Shown here piece after piece: positions 18,230 through 26,465 of a stretch of 64,000 bases of DNA. The first letter of the stretch is position 1. The number at the start of each line of letters is the position of its first letter. The translations under genes and the position numbers were made by a program. A model generated the notes under the pieces. The model saw only the letters and a list, made by a program, of their open reading frames with translations. It searched no databases and was not told the origin of the DNA. The stretch covers positions 186,001 through 250,000 of the forward strand of contig NZ_WNKG01000002.1 of the NCBI RefSeq assembly GCF_010119245.1, read 5' to 3'. Origin of the DNA: Cyclobacterium salsum. Its GTDB lineage: Bacteria; Bacteroidota; Bacteroidia; Cytophagales; Cyclobacteriaceae.

Positions 18230-20005
18230 ATGAAAAGCAATAAATATATTTGGATCATGACTTGCCTTTTGGCAGTGATGTTTTCCGCCTGCAACGATGA
18301 ATTCCTGGAACGCTATCCACTGGATGAAGTGAGTAACGAGACATTCTGGAATACAGAAAATGACCTGGCTACCTACAACAATACACTGTACCACATGGCA
18401 TTAAACGATAACGATGTGCCCATTATGATGGCCCATGATGATGGGTTTGACAGTCATAGGTATAGTTATTATTTCCAGGATGAATTTACAGATAACCTGG
18501 CTCCCAGGCACGAGCGGCACTTGTTTTACCAGCAGGTAAGAGCCGGGAGACAAATTGTACCCAATGGTGCCCAACCCTTTGGCTATAGGGGATGGCATTT
18601 TGTCAGAGCCATCAATATTGGACTGGAAAACTACCCCAAAGCAGCCATCCCTGATGCAACTCGTAATAAGTATGTAGGGGAAGCCAGACTGTTCAGAGGC
18701 TGGTTCTATGCTGATAAAGTTCAGAAATTTGGGGATGTTCCCTGGGTGGAAAAAGAACTCAATATCGATGACGAAGCCCTCTTTGCCGCAAGAACGCCAA
18801 GAGAAGAGGCGATGGATAATGTCCTGGCTGATCTGGAATTTGCCGCTACCCACATTCCTGATGACTGGGGAGATGGCAACGAGCCGGGCCGATTGAACCG
18901 TTGGGCCGCTTTGGCCATCATGTCCCGGGTTTGTCTGTTTGAAGGTACCTGGAGAAAATACCACGGTGGATCCAATGCCGAAATGTGGTTGACAAAAGCG
19001 GCGGAGGCAGCAAAGGAAATCATGGACAACGGGCCCTATTCGGTGTACAATACCGGGGATCCGGAAAACGATTTCAATGCCTTTCATCGACAGTTGGATG
19101 TAAGTGGCAATCCGGAGGTGATGGTGTGGAGAAGGTACCAATTGGGAATCTATACCAATCACGTCCAAAGCTATTTCAGCTATACAGGTGGAGCCACCAA
19201 AAGTTTTGTCGAAGATTTCCTGGCAACCGATGGCTTACCGATTTCTATGTCTCCGCTGTATCAGGGCGATGAGACCATTGAAGATGTCTTTGCTAACCGG
19301 GATCCTCGCTTACGACAGACGATCCTTCATCCGGATGATTCCGAAAAGTACAAATACCATAATAATGATGGAAGGGATTACCCCAGAATTGTAGGGATGC
19401 CCGGAGGCCTTACTACCACAACGGGTTATCACATTGTCAAACATTACAATGCAGATGATATGATCGGCAAGGCTTACAATACAGCGGAAACGCCCGGAAT
19501 CATTCTTCGATACGGGGAAGTGTTGCTGAATTATGCAGAGGCCAAGGCCGAGCTGGGTGAAATCACCCAGGCCGACCTGGATATGAGTATCAATTTGCTT
19601 AGAGACCGGGTAGCCATGCCTCACCTGGATGTAAATCCACCGATGGATCCCCGATATGCCAATGATGGTATTTCCCCCTTACTAGTAGAGATCAGAAGGG
19701 AAAGAAGGGTTGAGTTGTTTTTGGAAGGTTTCCGATACAACGACCTGAAGCGTTGGAAGCAGGGTAAAAAACTGGAAAGCCCTGATTTGGGTATCCGGTG
19801 GACTGCAGACGCTGAAGCCAGGTACGCCGGTGCAGCCATACAGACCAGTGTAGATCCCGATAACGGAAATACCTATATCGATGTGTATAAAGGCACCGAC
19901 TGGGAAAATCCGGTATTCGATGAAGGCAAGCATTACTTTTGGCCCCTTCCACTGGATGACCTGGCTCAAAATCCGCAACTGGAGCAAAATCCTGGTTACG
20001 AATAA
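18230..20005 (+). CDS. SusD/RagB-type glycan-binding lipoprotein, copy 2
   Basis: 591 residues, the same length as copy 1 and clearly its duplicate. Lipobox near VMFSAC, the entry motif NDEFLERYPLDEVSNETFW and the C-terminal EIRRERRVELFLEGFRYNDL are shared. Differences cluster at surface-like positions, such as HHEGFNSLAWSYYF versus HDDGFDSHRYSYYF and NDAQWFGYSGWNF versus NGAQPFGYRGWHF. That stretch (residues ~60-125) could alter glycan contacts; this is inference. It pairs with SusC copy 2 and is followed by a terminator-like hairpin about 105 bases downstream. Confidence 0.96.
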   Translation: MKSNKYIWIMTCLLAVMFSACNDEFLERYPLDEVSNETFWNTENDLATYNNTLYHMALNDNDVPIMMAHDDGFDSHRYSYYFQDEFTDNLAPRHERHLFYQQVRAGRQIVPNGAQPFGYRGWHFVRAINIGLENYPKAAIPDATRNKYVGEARLFRGWFYADKVQKFGDVPWVEKELNIDDEALFAARTPREEAMDNVLADLEFAATHIPDDWGDGNEPGRLNRWAALAIMSRVCLFEGTWRKYHGGSNAEMWLTKAAEAAKEIMDNGPYSVYNTGDPENDFNAFHRQLDVSGNPEVMVWRRYQLGIYTNHVQSYFSYTGGATKSFVEDFLATDGLPISMSPLYQGDETIEDVFANRDPRLRQTILHPDDSEKYKYHNNDGRDYPRIVGMPGGLTTTTGYHIVKHYNADDMIGKAYNTAETPGIILRYGEVLLNYAEAKAELGEITQADLDMSINLLRDRVAMPHLDVNPPMDPRYANDGISPLLVEIRRERRVELFLEGFRYNDLKRWKQGKKLESPDLGIRWTADAEARYAGAAIQTSVDPDNGNTYIDVYKGTDWENPVFDEGKHYFWPLPLDDLAQNPQLEQNPGYE

Positions 20006-20109
20006 AATATTGGTTTAGTTAGGTGACTTTCAGAATTGGAGTCATTAGAAAGACCAAGTTCTAAATATTGGTAAAAGGTCAGTTTTAATCTGGCTGTTAA
20101 ATTTGATAA

Positions 20110-20168
20110 GACCTGTCAACAATTTTTCCCGGATCGTTTTTTCGGAGGAATTGTTGGCAGGTTTTTTT
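20110..20168 (+). terminator. Hairpin terminator after SusC/SusD copy 2
   Basis: Arms ACCTGTCAACAATT and AATTGTTGGCAGGT pair with one wobble, followed by a run of seven T. The intervening loop is about 30 bases. It separates the SusC/SusD transcript from the first lyase gene. Confidence 0.75.
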
Positions 20169-20342
20169 CTTTATATTACATGGAAGGATTGAAAGGAATA
20201 GCAGAAAAATGTAAATTACCTTTTATAAACAGCAGAATGAACGGCTAAATTCTTGTTTCGTCACCCAAAATCGCCATTTTGCCTGGACCTTTCTTAACTT
20301 AGTGAATCCCATGTTGAATGATTGAAAAACCATAAAATAGAT

Positions 20343-22232
20343 ATGAGAAACCCAAAATTACTACTAATGCTTACACTGTTTGCAGGCCTTCTGACAGGAC
20401 CGGTTTCTGCAGTAGAAGCAGCCAACGTACCCCTTGTCCTTTTGGAACAAGATCCCCCCAAACTGGAAAACCCCATTACGGTAAACTACATCAAGCGCAA
20501 CCTGCGCAAAAGAAGCCCGAAACTGGCCCTTACACCCGCCTGGGAACGAAACCTGAAGCGAGAAATTAAACAGGATCCGATGGTGGCCAATTACTACCAA
20601 GCAGTGAAAGCCAATGCCGAAGCGGTACTTAGTGAGCCGGTATTAACCCGCAAGGTGGTGGGGCGCCGGCTATTGGGAACTTCCCGAGACATGCTGCATC
20701 GAATGAACGTATTGGGAATTACCTATCGAATTGACGGCGATCAAAAGTACCTGGACAAAATGAACGAAGAGCTGCTGGCCGTTTCCAACTTTTCTGACTG
20801 GAACCCCTCGCATTTTCTGGATGTGGCAGAAATGGCTACTGCCGTGGCCCTGGCCATTGATTGGGTAGGGAAGGACCTGCCAAAATCAACCGTAGCTTTG
20901 GCCAAAACCGCTTTGATTGAAAAAGGCATTCAGCCCAGTTGGGAAGGCAACCACGGCTGGATCGATGGAACCAATAACTGGAACCAGGTTTGTAACGGAG
21001 GCATGATCGCAGCATCCATCATGATTGCCGATCAGGATCCGGAATTGGCCGCCAAAACCATTTCCCGCTCTCTGGATGGCATGCCCCATGCCCTGGAAGA
21101 GTATGGTCCGGATGGGGTGTACCCGGAAGGGTCTACCTATTGGGGCTATGGAACCGCCTTTTCGGTCCTGACATCCGCCATGCTGGAATCAGCTTTTGGA
21201 ACCGATTTTGGCATAGCCGAATACCCGTCCTTTAAAGCCAGTGCCGATTTCAGGAAACTAAGCATTGCCCCTTCCGGCTGGTATTACAATTATGCGGATT
21301 GTGGGGATCAACATGGAACAGCCGGGGACATCGTGTTGGCCTGGTTTGGGACCAAAACAGGGAATCCGCTTTATATCGAAAATGAAAAGTTCCTCCAGCC
21401 AACAGCGGATATGGGCAAGTTGCACCGTATAGCCGGTGCAGGCCTGATCTGGCTGGCACAATTTGAATCCACATCAGAGGAAGGTCTTCCTACGGCCTGG
21501 AAAGGAGACGGATCCAATCCAATAACCATCTTCCGGGATGATTCAGACGCTTCCGATGCGTATTATTTTGGCGGTAAAGGAGGCAAGGCCACTATCAGCC
21601 ATGGCAATATGGATGCCGGTTCCTTTATTTGGGAACTAAACGGGGTTCGATGGGTCATTGATCCGGGAAATCAGCCCTACCACGAGCTGGAAACGACAGG
21701 ATTTAACCTTTGGGGAAGTTGTCAGGATTGCGAACGCTGGACCCTGCTGACTAAAAACAACTACGGTCACAGCACCTTGACGGTAAACAATGAATTGCAT
21801 GTCAACGATGGCTTTGCCAGCCTGGAAAATTTCTCGAAGGGAGCTCAACCCGAAGCTTTGTTTGACCTGACATCGGTCTTTGGGGGTAATTTAGATAAGG
21901 CTCATCGGAAGTTTGTACGTCCGGATGATCATTCCTTACTAATAGAGGATCAGCTAGTCACCAATGAAAACACCAAGATGATCACCTGGCAATTGATGAC
22001 GCAGGCCGATGTGGAAATCGTTCCAGGGGGAGCGATTCTGAGGCAGGACGGAAAGCAGGTGAAATTGGAAAACCTATCTCATCCGGATCTAATGGTGTCG
22101 GTCGTTTCCCTTGATCCTGCGCCGCTGGCATTGGACAGGCAAATTGATGGATTAAAGCGTATTGAAATCCGTATTCCTGCCTGGGTGCTGGAAAAAGAAA
22201 CCACCCTGAAAGTGAAGTTAGAGGCTTTGTAG
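20343..22232 (+). CDS. Heparinase II/III-type polysaccharide lyase, secreted (lyase 1)
   Basis: 629 residues from the ATG at 20343 (a TTG 21 bases upstream is also in frame), with a signal peptide ending near GPVSAVEA. Residues ~35-320 are an alpha-helical toroid like alginate lyases (FSDWNPSHFLDVAEM, GTNNWNQVCNGGM, YGPDGVYPEGSTYWGYG). The C-terminal half is the heparinase II/III beta-sandwich, with the metal/catalytic-site pattern ATISHGNMDAGSFIWELNG then RWVIDPGNQPY. Such lyases cleave uronic-acid-containing polysaccharides by beta-elimination, in the periplasm or outside. The exact CAZy family and substrate (alginate, glycosaminoglycan, ulvan or other) cannot be decided by eye. It shares order and motifs with lyase 2 downstream, so the two are paralogues. 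Confidence 0.88.
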   Translation: MRNPKLLLMLTLFAGLLTGPVSAVEAANVPLVLLEQDPPKLENPITVNYIKRNLRKRSPKLALTPAWERNLKREIKQDPMVANYYQAVKANAEAVLSEPVLTRKVVGRRLLGTSRDMLHRMNVLGITYRIDGDQKYLDKMNEELLAVSNFSDWNPSHFLDVAEMATAVALAIDWVGKDLPKSTVALAKTALIEKGIQPSWEGNHGWIDGTNNWNQVCNGGMIAASIMIADQDPELAAKTISRSLDGMPHALEEYGPDGVYPEGSTYWGYGTAFSVLTSAMLESAFGTDFGIAEYPSFKASADFRKLSIAPSGWYYNYADCGDQHGTAGDIVLAWFGTKTGNPLYIENEKFLQPTADMGKLHRIAGAGLIWLAQFESTSEEGLPTAWKGDGSNPITIFRDDSDASDAYYFGGKGGKATISHGNMDAGSFIWELNGVRWVIDPGNQPYHELETTGFNLWGSCQDCERWTLLTKNNYGHSTLTVNNELHVNDGFASLENFSKGAQPEALFDLTSVFGGNLDKAHRKFVRPDDHSLLIEDQLVTNENTKMITWQLMTQADVEIVPGGAILRQDGKQVKLENLSHPDLMVSVVSLDPAPLALDRQIDGLKRIEIRIPAWVLEKETTLKVKLEAL

Positions 22233-22361
22233 GGATGAGTCGATTTGAGACTTAGACACCGAGAAAAAAAAATAGTGAACCATATAAGTGATATAAGGGC
22301 ATTGTAGAATTTAGCTTAAACCTTTTGTGTACTTTTATCCCTTACATGGTTTAAAAAAAAG

Positions 22362-22830
22362 AGAGCCGCGCTGTTCGACATTTGCCATGTCGAACCACAG
22401 ATAACCAGGATTTGTAATCCTGCTTACGTCCACGTTCGGGGATTACAAATCCCCCGGTCTGTGCCACGGAATTGCAAATTCCGCGGAGCCGTGCTGTTCG
22501 ACATTTGCCATGTCGAACCACAGATAACCAGGATTTGTAATCCTGTTTCCGTATCCGTCCGGGGATTCCAAATCCCCCGGTCTGTGCCACGGAATTGCAA
22601 ATTCCGCGGAGCCGTGCTGTTTGACATTTGCCATGTCGAACCACAGATAACCAGGATTTGCAATCCTGCTTACGTGCCCGTCCGGGGATTCCAAGTCCCC
22701 CGGTCTGTTCCACGGAATTGCAAATTCCGCGGAGCCGTGCTGTTCGACATTTGTAATGTCGAACCACAGATAATCAGGATTTGCAATCCTGCTTCCGTAC
22801 CCGTCCGGGGATTACAAATCCCGGGGAGCG
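22362..22830 (+). repeat. Tandem array A of a 123-bp four-hairpin unit (nearly four copies)
   Basis: Units begin at 22374, 22497, 22620 and 22743, exactly 123 bp apart. Each complete unit has four short palindromes in fixed order: P1, arms TTCGACAT/ATGTCGAA; P2, CAGGATT/AATCCTG; P3, GGGGATT/AATCCCC; P4, CGGAATT/AATTCCG. P2-P4 have a 3-base centre (TGY or its complement) and P1 a 5-base one. The P3 core is the reverse complement of the P2 core. The last unit lacks P4 and stops just after P3, where the P3 right arm runs into GGGGAGCG. It lies between lyases 1 and 2. Frames open through the array only because 123 is a multiple of three. Confidence 0.93.
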
Positions 22831-22859
22831 ATTAACGTTTTAAACAAACCTGAATAACC

Positions 22860-24740
22860 ATGAATTTGAAATTATTGGCATATCGATTTATCCTGATAGG
22901 AATGATACTTGTCTTTTCTCCGACCTGGGCCCAAGAGGTTCCTATGGAACTTCCCGTAGATAGTCATCCCAGGATTTTGCTAATGGAAGGGGAGGAAGAT
23001 GAAATCAATCAACTGATTGAAAAAGATCAGCGATGGAATCGCTTACATCAAGCCATTATTAAGGAATCCGATCAAATCATAGGAGAAGACCTATTGGAAA
23101 GGAAACAAATCGGCCGAAGGTTGCTTTCTGTGTCCCGAGAGGCGTTGAGAAGAATATTCCAACTTAGCTATGCTTACCGGTTGACCGGAGCGTCCAGGTT
23201 TGCCCAACGGGCAGAACAGGAGATGGTGAATATTTCCGGTTTTAGTGATTGGAATCCCAGCCACTTTCTGGATGTTGCGGAAATGACCATGGCTCTGGCG
23301 ATTGGTTATGATTGGCTTTTTGACGTTTTGTCTCCGGATAGCAAAATAAAAATCAAAGATGCCATCGTTAAAATGGGATTGGAACCCTCTTTTAACGAGG
23401 AATACAACTGGTTTTTAGAGGCCACCCATAACTGGAATCAGGTCTGCAATGCAGGAATGATTTACGGGGCGTTAGCGGTATATGAGGATTATCCTGAGCT
23501 GGCTCACCGTACCCTTCAACGGGCGGTGGACACCATCGCGAAAGCCATGGATGATTACCAACCCGATGGGGCATACCCGGAAGGATATGGTTACTGGGGG
23601 TACGGGACCACCTTTAATGTGTTGTTTTTGGATGTGCTGGAGAAAGTTTACGGAACAGACTTTGGCCTAACCAATACTCCCGGTTTTCTTGAAACTGCCG
23701 GCTTTTATGAACACATGACCGGGGTTACCGGATATGCTTACAATTGGGGAGATGCCGGAGGAGGCAAAGGGAATTTAACACCTGCTATGTTCTGGTTTGC
23801 CCAGCAGAACGAACAAGCCTCTCTGCTATGGGTAGAGCGGGATTATCTCGACCAGTCAGACTTAAGTGGGTTGAACAGAAATCGAGTGCTTCCTGCTGCT
23901 TTGATTTGGGGGAAAAATATCCCGCTGGAAAACATCCCGGTGCCTGATGAGAAGGTCTGGGTAGGACAGGGAGCCAACCCCGTAGCACTGATGAGAACCT
24001 CCTGGACCGATCCGAACGCCATCTATTTGGGTTTTAAGGCCGGTTCCCCTTCTGTAAACCACGGACACATGGATGTAGGCTCTTTTGTTATGGAAGCGGA
24101 GGGGGTCCGCTGGGCCATGGATTTTGGTAGCCAGAACTACGAGTCGCTGGAGTCCAAGGGGATTCAACTTTTTGGAAGAACGCAGGATGCGGAAAGATGG
24201 ACCGTTTTCCGCCTCAATAATTATGTTCACAATACCCTCACCATAGATGCTGCGTTACAAAGGGTGGATGGCTATGCCAAAATTGAGCGGCACGGAACGT
24301 CCGATGATTTTCCTTTTGCTGTTTCCGATGTGACTTCCGTTTATGAAAATCAACTGGAACAATTCCATAGGGGAGTGTCCATCGTGGATCAGGCGTATGT
24401 TTTGGTTAGGGATGAAATCCGGAACAAAAACTCCCGATCCCATATCCGGTGGAACATGCTAACGCCGGCCGATGTGACATTGGACGGAGACAGAGCCCGA
24501 TTAACCCAAGAGGGAAAAACGCTTCATTTAATGATTCAGGGATTGGACGGTGTCCAATGGAAAACCTATAGCACGGACCCTGGAACAGACTACGATGCCC
24601 CCAACCCGGGAACGGTAATGGTGGGTTTTGAGTACCATGCCCAGCCCGGAGAGGAATTGGAATTCCAGGTGCTGCTGGTGCCGGAGCATTCCCTGGACAA
24701 GGTACGGCAGGAGCATAAAAATTTAGCAGAATGGAAATAG
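22860..24740 (+). CDS. Heparinase II/III-type polysaccharide lyase, secreted (lyase 2)
   Basis: 626 residues with a signal peptide (LLAYRFILIGMILVFSPTWA). The helical N-terminal domain contains FSDWNPSHFLDVAEM, ATHNWNQVCNAGM and YQPDGAYPEGYGYWGYG, in the same order as lyase 1. The C-terminal domain has SVNHGHMDVGSFVMEAEG and RWAMDFGSQNYESLE. This variant keeps the HGHMDxGSF pattern that lyase 1 has as HGNMDAGSF, so the two may differ at a metal-contact position. It lies between repeat arrays A and B. It should degrade oligo- or polysaccharides with uronic acids, together with lyase 1 and the SusC/SusD systems; the substrate is unknown. Confidence 0.88.
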   Translation: MNLKLLAYRFILIGMILVFSPTWAQEVPMELPVDSHPRILLMEGEEDEINQLIEKDQRWNRLHQAIIKESDQIIGEDLLERKQIGRRLLSVSREALRRIFQLSYAYRLTGASRFAQRAEQEMVNISGFSDWNPSHFLDVAEMTMALAIGYDWLFDVLSPDSKIKIKDAIVKMGLEPSFNEEYNWFLEATHNWNQVCNAGMIYGALAVYEDYPELAHRTLQRAVDTIAKAMDDYQPDGAYPEGYGYWGYGTTFNVLFLDVLEKVYGTDFGLTNTPGFLETAGFYEHMTGVTGYAYNWGDAGGGKGNLTPAMFWFAQQNEQASLLWVERDYLDQSDLSGLNRNRVLPAALIWGKNIPLENIPVPDEKVWVGQGANPVALMRTSWTDPNAIYLGFKAGSPSVNHGHMDVGSFVMEAEGVRWAMDFGSQNYESLESKGIQLFGRTQDAERWTVFRLNNYVHNTLTIDAALQRVDGYAKIERHGTSDDFPFAVSDVTSVYENQLEQFHRGVSIVDQAYVLVRDEIRNKNSRSHIRWNMLTPADVTLDGDRARLTQEGKTLHLMIQGLDGVQWKTYSTDPGTDYDAPNPGTVMVGFEYHAQPGEELEFQVLLVPEHSLDKVRQEHKNLAEWK

Positions 24741-24814
24741 TATGGAGGGTTAAGTAGAGATACCGAATACAATGCTGTGTATTTGTCACTTTCGCTTGTT
24801 TTCCGGTTCCTGAT

Positions 24815-25133
24815 AGCCGTGCTGTTCGACATTTGCTATGTCGAACCACAGATACTCAGGATTTGCAATCCTGGTTACGGCCACGTTCGGGGATTACAAA
24901 TCCCCGGATCTGTGCCACGGAATTGCAAATTCCGCGGAGCGATGCTGTTCGATATTTGCAATGTCGAACTACAGATAATCAGGATTTGCAATCCTGGTTA
25001 CGGCCACGTTCGGGGATTACAAATCCCCCGATCTGTGCCACGGAATTACAAATTCCGCGGAGCCGTGCTGTTCGGCATTTGCCATGTCGAACCCAGATAA
25101 GCAGGATTTGCAATCCTGCTTACGTATCCGTCC
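24815..25133 (+). repeat. Tandem array B of the four-hairpin unit (about 2.6 copies)
   Basis: P1 palindromes start at 24825, 24948 and 25071 (period 123). Order and orientation are those of array A. Several P1 arm changes keep pairing as G-U wobbles in a plus-strand transcript, such as TTCGATAT and TTCGGCAT against ATGTCGAA. The last unit breaks off after P2, at CGTATCCGTCC, 20 bp before the 3' end of the transposase gene. Confidence 0.93.
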
Positions 25134-25153
25134 ATTCTACTAAAATAGCATCG

Positions 25154-25681
25154 TCAATACTCGGTCAGAATGATTTTACTTTTTCTTACGCCATAAAGCT
25201 CTCCACAACTGCTGTTAAGGTACTCTTCTTCTTTTTCGACTATTCCGGCTTTTACCGGATTGAGGTGAATGTAATTTATTTTCGACTCTAAGAACTTCTG
25301 AGAAAAAATCTCTATTCCATGGTATCCCTTTTCCCAAAACCATATGTGTCCATTTCTTTGAAACAACCATAAGAGCCATTTTCTCCTACTTTCTTTCTCA
25401 TTTTCTCGAATCTCTTCAACAATTTTTTTCGCAGTATATTTCTTGAAATCCCTAATGATATCCGTTAGTGGAAACTTATCACTACTCAATATAAAGTGGC
25501 AATGATTGCTCATGATTACCCAGGCATAAACCTTTAATCCTTTGGCTTTTTGGCAGTAATTGACGCTTTCGGTAATGATTTCAACATAAACATTTCTTGT
25601 AAAAACGTCTGCCCATTGGTGAACAGTGAAAGTCACAAAATGAAGGGCTTGCTGGTCTTTGATGGTATATAAAAACGCCAC
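25154..25681 (-). CDS. REP-associated tyrosine transposase (RAYT, Y1/HUH family)
   Basis: 175 residues, starting at a GTG (no ATG upstream in frame). The N-terminus IKDQQALHFVTFTVHQWADV is the typical entry of Bacteroidota RAYTs. The HUH motif is His60-Cys-His62 in SNHCHFIL, and the probable catalytic tyrosine is Tyr82 in DFKKYTAKKI. C-terminal motifs FWEKGYHG and KINYIHLNPVKAGIVEKEEE match the family. RAYTs are single-domain relatives of IS200/IS605 TnpA that bind and cleave palindromic REP DNA and are thought to spread it, acting on single-stranded DNA. The gene is intact and flanked on both sides by four-hairpin arrays, which fits these arrays being its substrates. Confidence 0.9.
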   Translation of the reverse strand: MAFLYTIKDQQALHFVTFTVHQWADVFTRNVYVEIITESVNYCQKAKGLKVYAWVIMSNHCHFILSSDKFPLTDIIRDFKKYTAKKIVEEIRENEKESRRKWLLWLFQRNGHIWFWEKGYHGIEIFSQKFLESKINYIHLNPVKAGIVEKEEEYLNSSCGELYGVRKSKIILTEY

Positions 25682-25770
25682 TGGTAAAAAAAATGAAGTA
25701 AGTAATTAAATTTGTCCTAACAATTTACTATTCAGGTAGTTAAAAGTCAATGTTCTTTTTACATTTTTTT

Positions 25771-26117
25771 TTGCGGAGCCGCGCTGTTCGATATTTGCCA
25801 TGTCGAACCCAGCTAACCAGGATTTGCAATCCTGCTTACGTGCCCGTCCGGGGTTTACAAATCCCCCGATCTGTGCCACGAAATTACAAATTCCGCGGAG
25901 CCGTGTTGTTCGGCATTTGCCATGTCGAACCCAGATACTCAGGATTTGTAATCCTGCTTTCGTATCCGTCCGAGGATTACAAATCCCCCGGTCTGTGCCA
26001 CGGAATTACAAATTCCACGGAGCCGCGCTGTTCGACATTTGCAATGTCGAACCACAGATAACCAGGATTTGTAATCCTGGTCTCGGCCACGTCCATGGAT
26101 TACAAATCCCGCGGAGC
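25771..26117 (+). repeat. Tandem array C of the four-hairpin unit (about 2.8 copies)
   Basis: P1 palindromes start at 25787, 25909 and 26031 (period 122), in the same orientation and order as arrays A and B. As in array A, the end is a P3 right arm (AAATCCC) running directly into GCGGAGC, which normally follows P4, so the last hairpin looks like a P3/P4 recombinant. It begins about 90 bp upstream of the transposase start and ends 19 bp before the thioredoxin gene's stop. Confidence 0.93.
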
Positions 26118-26135
26118 TGATTGTCGTTTTATTGT

Positions 26136-26465
26136 TTATTCTTCGTATAAAAACGCATAGGGGCGGGCAATTTGGGCTTGTATATCGGTAATACTCACCA
26201 AACCATTACTTCGAAAAACTTCTTTTCCTTCCATGAAAAGCAAAATCCCTGGAACCGATAGCATCCGTAACTGTGCCGCCATTTTCAGGTGGTGTCCGGC
26301 ATCCAGCTTCAATAGGGCAATTTTCGGAAATTCATCCGTCATTAACTTTTTGATTTTCGGATACAATGCCTGGCAGACGCCACATCCTTCCGCAAAAAAA
26401 TAGAGCATAACGGCTGAATTCTCGTCTAGGTACTTTCTCAATGGTAGCGCTTCCATTATTTCCAT
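26136..26465 (-). CDS. Thioredoxin-like protein with CGVC active site
   Basis: 109 residues, the length of a single thioredoxin domain. The active site is EGCGVCQALYP (Cys28 and Cys31), and cis-proline-like SVPGILLFMEG follows at residue ~73. There is no signal peptide, so it is probably cytoplasmic. It could reduce disulfides or deliver electrons; the CGVC dipeptide is not the classical CGPC. The start (26465) overlaps the stop of the porin-like gene by 10 bases, and a second ATG lies at 26456. It is the last gene of a cytochrome-porin-thioredoxin operon read leftwards. Confidence 0.85.
   Translation of the reverse strand: MEIMEALPLRKYLDENSAVMLYFFAEGCGVCQALYPKIKKLMTDEFPKIALLKLDAGHHLKMAAQLRMLSVPGILLFMEGKEVFRSNGLVSITDIQAQIARPYAFLYEE

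Noticed and set aside
18401-19168. 255-residue minus-strand frame inside susD copy 2 (and a 182-residue one inside susC copy 2)
   Set aside because: They lie wholly opposite highly conserved genes, lack family motifs and reflect codon bias.
22351-22835. Open frames on both strands through repeat array A (and similar frames near 24.8-25.1 and 25.75-26.1 kb)
   Set aside because: The unit is 123 bp, a multiple of three, so any frame without a stop in one unit stays open; the peptide is just the repeat and has no signal, domain or proper start.
22362-26117. CRISPR array
   Set aside because: The whole 122-123 bp unit repeats with no unique spacers; there are no cas genes nearby, and a RAYT explains the structure better.
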